From an uncultured Bacteroidota bacterium (GTDB lineage Bacteria > Bacteroidota > Bacteroidia > Chitinophagales > Chitinophagaceae), in contig CAIVHI010000426.1 in the NCBI GenBank assembly GCA_903905685.1, forward strand, positions 1 to 21,022: DNA of 21,022 bases, given 5' to 3'. Below the pieces are notes generated by a model, which did not search any database, was not told the origin of the DNA, and was given only the letters and a program-made list of their open reading frames with translations. Position numbers and translations under genes: made by a program. The number at the start of each line of letters is the position of its first letter. The stretch's first letter is position 1. Of this stretch, positions 15,288 through 21,022 are shown in pieces.

Positions 15288-15749
15288 TTACAACTTGGCG
15301 GTAAACGTTCCGTTGGTAACCTTCGAAGAATCGGTGGCTGAAAAACTGAAGGTGCCGGTGATGGACGTGGTGGAGACCGACCCTACCGTGAACGTGCCAT
15401 GGGCGGCAAACAACACGCTGGCGCTCGAAGGAGTTTTGGTGAGGTATTCGCCAACATTCACCGTGCCATCCAAGGCATAAGTGCCGGCACCGGAATAGTT
15501 ACCCAATTGGAAAATGTAACCCGTCGTGTCTCCACCGCCCGTCGTTATGCCTTCCACTTCCAACAATGGACCTGAAATAACTGCAAATACCGATGATGAT
15601 CCGGAGAATGTAGCGGTTGTACCACCCTTCGTGGCAGTCATAGTGTAGGGACTGGCCGACGAGCTGCTGCTTTTGCTGCACGATGCGGCACCAATAACTG
15701 TTGCGGCAGCCAAAGCGGCCAATACGATGAACCTGATCTTGTTTTTCAT
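15288..15749 (-). CDS. Small Ser/Thr-rich lipoprotein
   Basis: The 153-residue product has a clear lipoprotein signal (MKNKIRFIVLAALAAATVIGAASC, acceptor Cys24) followed by a serine-rich linker (SKSSSSSASP). The mature part is beta-rich: TATFSGSSSVFAVI, IFQLGNYSGAGTYAL, and near the end TSITGTFSFSATD with VTNGTFTAKL. This arrangement resembles small Bacteroidota lipoproteins of the DUF6252 type, whose role is unknown; that link is from memory of the motif style and is uncertain. It should be anchored in the outer or inner membrane. It is a single gene, bounded by hairpins on both sides (15214-15253 and 15868-15908). Confidence 0.8.
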   Translation of the reverse strand: MKNKIRFIVLAALAAATVIGAASCSKSSSSSASPYTMTATKGGTTATFSGSSSVFAVISGPLLEVEGITTGGGDTTGYIFQLGNYSGAGTYALDGTVNVGEYLTKTPSSASVLFAAHGTFTVGSVSTTSITGTFSFSATDSSKVTNGTFTAKL

Positions 15750-15867
15750 ATTTATTATGATTTAGAAATGCAATGATTGAAAAATCAAGCGCGAAGTTAT
15801 GGGCAATTTTCAAACAATAAAATAAACTGCAGGTTAAAAATGGCCGGATTTGACAACGCAGCCAACG

Positions 15868-15908
15868 AAAAAAGCCGGCGCAGGATTACAAATGCCTCGT
15901 GCGCCGGC
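15868..15908 (-). terminator. Rho-independent terminator of the SurA-like gene
   Basis: GCCGGCGCA (15874-15882) pairs with TGCGCCGGC (15900-15908) around a 17-base loop. On the minus strand six T residues follow (15873-15868). It starts 22 bases after the stop of the SurA-like gene, making it the clearest intrinsic terminator in the window. Confidence 0.85.
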
Positions 15909-15929
15909 CTTTCTTAATTCCATCATCCT

Positions 15930-17324
15930 TTAAGGTTTACCACTATCCGGAGCCGCATTCCAAGTTTTCATGCCGGGGCAGTTGCGGTATTCCGGGTCTA
16001 TCTTAATGTAGTAGGTGGGTAGTTTGGATAACACCCATTGTTGAATTTTCTGCTGTTTCTTTTGGGCAAGCGCTACTTCCTGTATGCGGTTGTAATCGTC
16101 CTTCAGATTGGCTCGGTGGGGCGTGGTGCGGTTGCGGAGATACACGACGCGACACGACTGTTCTTTGGCATCGGTAACGAAAATATGGGGCTTGGTATAC
16201 TTGCCCACGCCCAATGTATCGAGCATCAGCACCATTGCCGGGTCCAGCTTCGTTACGTCCAGCTCCATGTTGCCGGTCATAGGGTCGGCAATCATACCGC
16301 CCGTACGCTTCGCTGCCTCGTCGGTGGAGAACTTGCCCACCGCTTCCTGGAACGTCATTTTGCCGTCAACCAAGATGTTGCGGATGCTGTCCAAGGTCTG
16401 CAAGGCTTTGTTGAAGTCGGACGTGGTGATTTTGGGGCGAATGAGGATGTGCTCCAAATCGGCCTCGTCTCCCTTGCGGGCCAACATCTTGATGATGTGG
16501 TAGCCGAACTTGGTTTTGAATACTGGCGAAACGTCTCCATTTTGCAGTTTGAAGGCGGCAGCAACAAACTCGGGTGCCCAAGGGCCGTTGCGGGTCACTC
16601 CCTCATACCTACCGCCATTGTCGCGGCTGCCGGGGTCTTCGGTATAGATGCCCGCCATGGTTTCGAAACTCTTGCCGCCCTCCACAATTTCCTTACGGAT
16701 TCCTTCCAGCTTGAGTCGTGCATAATCGTTCATTTCGGGACTTACCGGTGGGTCTACAACTATTTGGCCCACTTCCAAGATTGCCGGAAACAAGGGTAGA
16801 CTGTCTTGGGGTATCTTCCTGTAAAATGCCTCTACCTCGGCCGGAGTGATATGGACTGCCTCCAACACTTGGTTCTTCATCTTCTCGGCCACCATTTGGT
16901 CGTGAATGGGCTCCCGGAATTCTTCCTTAATTTGGTACACCGTCTTTCCCGACATCTGCTCCAAACGTTCTTTCGAACCATACATTTGGGTGAAGTAACG
17001 GATGCGGTTTTCCAATTGACCGTCCACATCTTCTTCGGTCACCAGCACGCTGTCTCGCTCCGCCTGTTCCAGCATGAGTTTTTGGATGACCATGTCTTGA
17101 AGCAAATCGCACTTCATGCTGTCGTTGAAGCCGGGAAACTGCGCCCGGGCTTGCGCCACCTGCGCCTCCAGTTCAGACTGTAGGATGATTCGGTTACGGC
17201 CAACAACGATGATGATTTTGTCGGCACTCTCTTGGCCTACCGCCGGCTTGGTCACAAAAAAGGGTAGTGCAACACCACACACCAAGCCAAACCGCCTGAT
17301 GGTATTTTTTATTGGGAAGTTCAT
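15930..17324 (-). CDS. SurA-like periplasmic peptidyl-prolyl isomerase (parvulin)
   Basis: The 464-residue product begins with a signal peptide (residues 1 to about 30, ending KPAVGQ) and should act in the periplasm as a chaperone for outer-membrane proteins. Residues 35 to about 170 are the SurA N-terminal helical domain, starting KIIIVVGRNRIILQSELEAQ and including QDMVIQKLMLEQAERDSV. Two parvulin domains follow. The first is at about 180-285, with YTEDPGSRDNGGRYEGVTRNG and VFKTKFGYHIIKML. The second is at about 290-395, beginning EHILIRP and containing FSTDEAAKRTGGMIADP. The C-terminal tail contains KIQQWVLSKLPTYYIKID. The order matches SurA of Gram-negative bacteria. The second domain is divergent and may be inactive as an isomerase. 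A -7 box lies 30 bases upstream and a strong terminator downstream, so it is a single-gene unit. Confidence 0.9.
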   Translation of the reverse strand: MNFPIKNTIRRFGLVCGVALPFFVTKPAVGQESADKIIIVVGRNRIILQSELEAQVAQARAQFPGFNDSMKCDLLQDMVIQKLMLEQAERDSVLVTEEDVDGQLENRIRYFTQMYGSKERLEQMSGKTVYQIKEEFREPIHDQMVAEKMKNQVLEAVHITPAEVEAFYRKIPQDSLPLFPAILEVGQIVVDPPVSPEMNDYARLKLEGIRKEIVEGGKSFETMAGIYTEDPGSRDNGGRYEGVTRNGPWAPEFVAAAFKLQNGDVSPVFKTKFGYHIIKMLARKGDEADLEHILIRPKITTSDFNKALQTLDSIRNILVDGKMTFQEAVGKFSTDEAAKRTGGMIADPMTGNMELDVTKLDPAMVLMLDTLGVGKYTKPHIFVTDAKEQSCRVVYLRNRTTPHRANLKDDYNRIQEVALAQKKQQKIQQWVLSKLPTYYIKIDPEYRNCPGMKTWNAAPDSGKP

Positions 17325-17353
17325 GAATTTGTTAAAAAATTATCGCCCTACTG

Positions 17354-17361
17354 CAAAAATA
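17354..17361 (-). promoter_or_regulatory. Candidate -7 promoter element for the SurA-like gene
   Basis: TATTTTTG on the minus strand fits TAnnTTTG and lies 30 bases before the ATG at 17324. No -33 box is obvious. It is the same octamer found before gpmI and bcp. Confidence 0.45.
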
Positions 17362-17435
17362 GTTTAAATACCGTTTTTATACGTCAGCGACCGGCATTTT
17401 AACTTTTATGTTGGCTTTGCCGACCGTAGTTCCGC

Positions 17436-18527
17436 CTATCGGGCGGGCTTGCCCAGAAACGCGGCCACCTGCGAAACAGCCAACCCGTAGTTGGGGAGGT
17501 TGCCGCTAAAACTGTCTATTGCCCCGGCATGAAACTGTGTCCAAGCGGTATACTGTGCAAGGTCTTCGGCCTTGCCGAACAGCCATTCGGTGCCGATATC
17601 GAACATGCCGCTCCTCAACATCCGCAACTGAAGGGCGAATAACGGAAATCGCAGGAGGCCCTTATGGAGGTGTTCCAACTCCATGATGAAGCGGGTACGG
17701 AGCATCATGAGGTTCTCGGTAGTCACACCGTCGCTCACAACCGGGGCAAGTTGCAGTAGTAGTCGCCTCACCGTATCTGAAACCGTAAAAAACGCAGTTG
17801 CCAATTTAGACGGTTGCGCACCGGCGTCAAAGAGTTTCCGGTAGCCCGACAACAATTGAAGTTTCAACGATGCCGAGCCTAGGGTATCGGGCTGCACATA
17901 AAGGCAGATTTCGCCACACAGTAGCGCGTCTGCGGTATTGCCTTTTTCGAACAGTGCGTTTGCGCAATCGCGCCAAGCGGGGGCATAGCACGGCATGATG
18001 CCCAGACAGTCGCGCCATGCTGCGAAAGCCTCGGCCACCATACCGTTGGCATAGCATATCGAGGCCTTTATAGAATGGAGTCGCGAGGAGTCGGGAAATT
18101 TGCGGATGCCCTCGTCTACTACTTGTAAGGCGTCTCGCAGTTTGTTTTGCCCTGCCTTTACTTGTGCCAGTACCGCGTAATATTCGGCATCGGCAAAACG
18201 CGACCGCTGCAAGGGTCTCAGCACCCCCGCGGCTTCTTCATAATTGCCGATATGGAAATCCGCAATCCCCAATCCGCGCACGTACAGCGAGTCTTCGGGA
18301 AACAGGCGCACCCCTTGTTTGAAGACATTGGCGGCTGCGGGCCAGTCGCCCCGGCGGGTAAACTCCACACCATGCAGGTACATCTGTACCTGTTCGGGAG
18401 AAGGCAGGTGGTCAAGCTGCCCGCTGCAAGAAAAAGCGGCCATCAAAAGCACTACCGGCAAAGCCCTTCGGCATGCCCGTATCGGCCAAGCCGAAAAGGT
18501 GTAGTATAAATTGACTAGACGCGCCAT
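17436..18527 (-). CDS. Tetratricopeptide-repeat lipoprotein
   Basis: From ATG 18527 the product has 363 residues; an in-frame ATG at 18569 would add 14 and leave only 35 bases to the divergent pfkA start. The N-terminus has a basic stretch and a hydrophobic run ending RRALPVVLLMAAFSC, a probable lipoprotein signal. TPR units follow: LHGVEFTRRGDWPAAANVFKQG, GLGIADFHIGNYEEAAGVL, AVLAQVKAGQNKLRDALQVV and CANALFEKGNTADALL, covering roughly residues 55-225 of the longer form. The C-terminal third is helical without clear repeats. TPR lipoproteins scaffold envelope complexes; no partner can be named. No catalytic motif is visible. The gene is convergent with nothing: the SurA-like gene lies downstream on the same strand, 111 bases away. 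Confidence 0.75.
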   Translation of the reverse strand: MARLVNLYYTFSAWPIRACRRALPVVLLMAAFSCSGQLDHLPSPEQVQMYLHGVEFTRRGDWPAAANVFKQGVRLFPEDSLYVRGLGIADFHIGNYEEAAGVLRPLQRSRFADAEYYAVLAQVKAGQNKLRDALQVVDEGIRKFPDSSRLHSIKASICYANGMVAEAFAAWRDCLGIMPCYAPAWRDCANALFEKGNTADALLCGEICLYVQPDTLGSASLKLQLLSGYRKLFDAGAQPSKLATAFFTVSDTVRRLLLQLAPVVSDGVTTENLMMLRTRFIMELEHLHKGLLRFPLFALQLRMLRSGMFDIGTEWLFGKAEDLAQYTAWTQFHAGAIDSFSGNLPNYGLAVSQVAAFLGKPAR

Positions 18528-18604
18528 CAGGGTAAAGGTACGCCGGAAATAAGTCGTTATTTTGCGCATGGCACGGCCCTAAAAAACTTGGTGTCGTAAA
18601 GGTT

Positions 18605-19585
18605 ATGAATCACATAGGAAGCATCGGAGTCCTTACATCGGGTGGAGATTCCCCCGGAATGAATGCAGCCATCAGGGCGGTAGTACGCACCTGCATTTTC
18701 AACGGCATACCCGTCTTCGGCATCCGCAGGGGTTATCAAGGCATGATTGAAGGCGATATCGTACCCCTGAAGACTACCGACGTTTCGGGCATCATTCAAC
18801 GAGGTGGAACCATGCTCAAGACCGCACGCAGCAAGGAGTTCACTACTCCGGAGGGTATGGCCAAGGCTTATGCACAACTGCAAAAGCATAACATAGGTGC
18901 CTTGGTGCTGCTGGGTGGCGACGGCACATGCCGGGGGGCGGTGAAGTTTTTCGAGAACCACGTCATCCCCGCAGTCGCCATCCCTTGCACGATAGACAAG
19001 GATTTGGTGGGTACCGACCTGACCATAGGTTTCGACACGGCCGTGAATACTGCCGTTGAAGCCATAGATAAAATCAAAGATACGGCAGAAGCGCACGACA
19101 GGGTATTCGTGGTGGAAGTGATGGGGCGAGATGCCGGCTACATTGCCCTGAACAGTGGCATAGCCTGCGGCGCCGAAGACACCCTGATACCTGAAGAGAC
19201 AACATCGATGGACAGCGTGCTGGATCGCATTGCCGGCGACGAGCGGCGGAAAAAGTCGGTACACATCATCGTGGTGGCTGAGGGCGACGAGCTGGGCGGC
19301 GGCAAGGCTGTTTATGAAGCCATCAAGGAACGGTTACCCGAGCTGGATACCCGCTTATGTGTGCTGGGCCACATTCAACGGGGTGGCTCTCCCACCTATG
19401 CCGACCGCGTATTGGCATCGCGGTTGGGATATGCAGCCGTTACGGCCATCTTGGAGGGCCGCACGCAGACCATGGCCGGTGTGGTGAACGGCGAAATCGT
19501 CTTCACCCCACTCGACAAGGTAGTGAAAGGTTGCACCCCCATCCCTCGCGACATGTTGGACATCATTCGGGTGCTTTCCGTGTAA
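18605..19585 (+). CDS. pfkA: 6-phosphofructokinase with altered active-site loop
   Basis: The 326-residue protein matches PfkA throughout: VLTSGGDSPGMNAAIRA (nucleotide loop), GGTMLKTARS, LLGGDGT, TIGFDTAVNTA, RVFVVEVMGRDAGYIAL, and LGHIQRGGSPTYADRVLASRLG. It phosphorylates fructose-6-phosphate in the committed step of glycolysis. Gly107 (E. coli Gly104) argues for ATP rather than pyrophosphate as donor. The catalytic loop reads PCTIDKD where E. coli has PGTIDND: the catalytic Asp is kept (Asp131), but Cys128 replaces the Gly, and Lys132 replaces Asn. Pyrophosphate enzymes have Lys at the Cys position, so this protein fits neither class exactly. The ATG at 18605 gives the standard N-terminus. 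It is divergent from the TPR lipoprotein gene. Confidence 0.95.
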   Translation: MNHIGSIGVLTSGGDSPGMNAAIRAVVRTCIFNGIPVFGIRRGYQGMIEGDIVPLKTTDVSGIIQRGGTMLKTARSKEFTTPEGMAKAYAQLQKHNIGALVLLGGDGTCRGAVKFFENHVIPAVAIPCTIDKDLVGTDLTIGFDTAVNTAVEAIDKIKDTAEAHDRVFVVEVMGRDAGYIALNSGIACGAEDTLIPEETTSMDSVLDRIAGDERRKKSVHIIVVAEGDELGGGKAVYEAIKERLPELDTRLCVLGHIQRGGSPTYADRVLASRLGYAAVTAILEGRTQTMAGVVNGEIVFTPLDKVVKGCTPIPRDMLDIIRVLSV

Positions 19586-19589
19586 GGGG

Positions 19590-19620
19590 TTGAGAGATAT
19601 GAACGCAATGTTCATCTCAA
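19590..19620 (+). terminator. Weak bulged hairpin after pfkA
   Basis: TTGAGA plus TGAAC on the left, with a four-base bulge between them, pair with GTTCATCTCAA on the right around a five-base loop, starting 5 bases after the pfkA stop. No T-tract follows directly. A run of nine T and eight A separated by ACCCC occurs about 90 bases on, just before the next gene. Nothing else is seen in 19621-19746. Confidence 0.35.
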
Positions 19621-19746
19621 TGACCACTTATTCGGTACAAATCGCAGATATATTTCCTTCGTGAAAATCGTCCGATTTTGATTACATTTACCCGAATTTT
19701 GCATTGACCTATTTTTTTTTACCCCAAAAAAAATTGCTGTTACACC

Positions 19747-21022
19747 GTGCAGGCTAAACGCACAAATAGGATTCCAAACAACAGGCAGGGATATTTCGGC
19801 TCTGGTTGGACAGCGTTTATGGTGTGCATGGGTATAATTTGCCTAATGGATGGCAGCTTTATGGCTAGTGGCCAAGCGGCCGATTCCGGCAAATCAAACG
19901 ACTCTATATTAGTAGCCAAGGGCAAGGCAATAGACTCCTTAATAAAAGTATCGCGCACCGCCGCCGAAGACACCAAGAAGGTCAATATATATTACCTGCT
20001 TGCCACCAACTATAAGGTTTCCAATCAAGACTCAGGAATATACTTTGGTAGACTCGGCCTTGTACTTGCGGAGAAATTGGATTTCAAACTAGGTCGCGGC
20101 CGGATGAACCTGGCAATTGGGTCAAACCTTGCAAATGAGGGCGAACCCCGTCAAGCACAAAGTTATTATCTCAAGTCTCTGGACGACCTACAAGGCAGTA
20201 GTTTGGACTTGGCAAAAGTATACAGTAGTCTCGGTGGGGAGTACGCCGCCCTTGGAGAGCCCGATAGCGCCTTAACGGCCCATGCCAAGGCGTTAAGGCT
20301 ATTTAACGATATTGAAGATACTTTGGCCGCCGCCAAAGAGTATACGGAAATCGGTCAAATCTATTATTCCAAGAGCGATTATGCGCGCGCCATGGACAAC
20401 TACCTTAATGCGCTTAAGATTTATGAACATCGTCAGAAGTCGGAATACGATATTGCTGTTTTGAGTATGAACATTGGAGCGGTTTGCGCCGATCAATCTA
20501 ACTTCGTTAAAACCAGAGAGTATTACAAACGGGCTGAAGGCATCTTCGACAAGTTGAGCAAACATGAAAATAAGTACCTCACGCCGTTTGCACAATGTCT
20601 CAATAACGAAGCCAATTTTTACAAAAGTCAAAACCGGTACGACAGTGCGCTGCAACTGTTCCAACATTCGCTCGACATATTCACCGAGAGAGATTATCCT
20701 ATCGGCATTTTTACAGTGAAGTTGAACATCGGCGAAGTATACTTGAAATTGAAGGACTTCAAAAATGCATTGAAATATAACATCGATGCTCTCGAAAATG
20801 CAAAGGAAATTGGCGGGAAGGAGAATATGGCTACAGTGCTTGGAAATCTCGGAGAAATCTATTGCGCTATGGCTTTCGATTCGTCGGGCTCCAAATACGG
20901 CAATAAGAATGAGAATCTCAAAAAAGGAGTTGAATATCTCAAGAAGTCGATTGCCATGAGCAAGGAGTTGGATATCAAGGAAAATATTGAAGAGTATTCC
21001 CTCCAACTTTCAAATGCATGCA
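19747..21022 (+). CDS. Secreted TPR-repeat protein, probably the sensory part of a signalling receptor (partial)
   Basis: The frame is open from a TGA at 19705 to the right edge; about 425 codons are visible. I chose GTG 19747 because the peptide then starts with a basic region (QAKRTNRIPNNRQ) and a hydrophobic run (WTAFMVCMGIICLM) that ends at ASGQAADS, a plausible signal peptide. ATG 19819 or 19861 are possible but shorten or lose it. TPR helices follow, including AKVYSSLGGEYAALGEPDSA, YTEIGQIYYSKSDYARAMDN, VLSMNIGAVCADQSNF, CLNNEANFYKSQNRYDSALQ, LNIGEVYLKLKDFKNALKYN and LGNLGEIYCAM, six to eight units. In Bacteroidota this architecture usually continues into a transmembrane helix and a histidine kinase or LuxR-type domain. 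That part lies outside the window, so the receptor role is inference. The stretch is richer in A+T than its neighbours. Confidence 0.8.
   Translation, partial: MQAKRTNRIPNNRQGYFGSGWTAFMVCMGIICLMDGSFMASGQAADSGKSNDSILVAKGKAIDSLIKVSRTAAEDTKKVNIYYLLATNYKVSNQDSGIYFGRLGLVLAEKLDFKLGRGRMNLAIGSNLANEGEPRQAQSYYLKSLDDLQGSSLDLAKVYSSLGGEYAALGEPDSALTAHAKALRLFNDIEDTLAAAKEYTEIGQIYYSKSDYARAMDNYLNALKIYEHRQKSEYDIAVLSMNIGAVCADQSNFVKTREYYKRAEGIFDKLSKHENKYLTPFAQCLNNEANFYKSQNRYDSALQLFQHSLDIFTERDYPIGIFTVKLNIGEVYLKLKDFKNALKYNIDALENAKEIGGKENMATVLGNLGEIYCAMAFDSSGSKYGNKNENLKKGVEYLKKSIAMSKELDIKENIEEYSLQLSNAC

Noticed and set aside
1..21022. CRISPR array, insertion sequence, prophage or toxin-antitoxin module
   Set aside because: No regularly spaced direct repeats, transposase or integrase motifs, paired terminal repeats, or small toxin-antitoxin gene pairs were seen on either strand.

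Overview
This 21-kb window looks like ordinary chromosome from a member of the Bacteroidota, probably a Chitinophagales-type organism with G+C slightly above 50% by eye. The phylum call rests on four things: a giant secreted PKD protein ending in a gliding-motility-associated (CHU_C, type IX secretion) domain; several Bacteroidota-type -7 promoter elements (TAnnTTTG); near-absence of strong Shine-Dalgarno sites; and several Bacteroidota-style lipoproteins. I see no complete tRNA, rRNA, CRISPR array, insertion sequence or phage gene, and no clear new multi-gene system.

Layout. 1-101 (-): start of a DoxX-like membrane protein that leaves the window. 329-3981 (+): tightly packed run of a MerR-type regulator with a long acidic N-terminus, a secreted thioredoxin-like protein with a CxxS motif, a histidine/aromatic ammonia-lyase, and a putative glycosyltransferase. 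4107-5648 (-): gpmI. 5649-6236: a gene-poor stretch with one doubtful cysteine-rich ORF. 6237-8981 (+): secreted esterase, accD, smpB, tadA. 9103-12441 (-): the 1112-residue PKD/CHU_C surface protein. 12706-13614 (-): LD-carboxypeptidase. 13794-14549 (+): lipoprotein gene split by an in-frame TAA. 14568-15026 (-): bcp peroxiredoxin gene split by an in-frame TAG. 15288-15749 (-): small lipoprotein. 15930-17324 (-): SurA-like parvulin isomerase. 17436-18527 (-): TPR lipoprotein. 18605-19585 (+): pfkA with two unusual active-site residues. 19747-end (+): N-terminal part of a secreted TPR protein, probably a signalling receptor.

How the genes fit together. Two glycolytic enzymes (PfkA, GpmI) and core housekeeping functions (fatty-acid synthesis AccD, trans-translation SmpB, tRNA editing TadA) are mixed with cell-envelope functions: outer-membrane protein folding, peptidoglycan turnover, lipoproteins, and a T9SS cargo. 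Convergent gene ends carry hairpins, two of them classic T-tailed terminators. Three minus-strand genes (gpmI, bcp, the SurA-like gene) share an identical -7 box, TATTTTTG.

The points most worth a second look are the two neighbouring genes each interrupted by one nonsense codon with an intact reading frame on both sides (either true local decay or sequence error), the PfkA substitutions, the orphan cysteine-rich ORF, and a tRNA-3'-half-like scar between the glycosyltransferase gene and gpmI.
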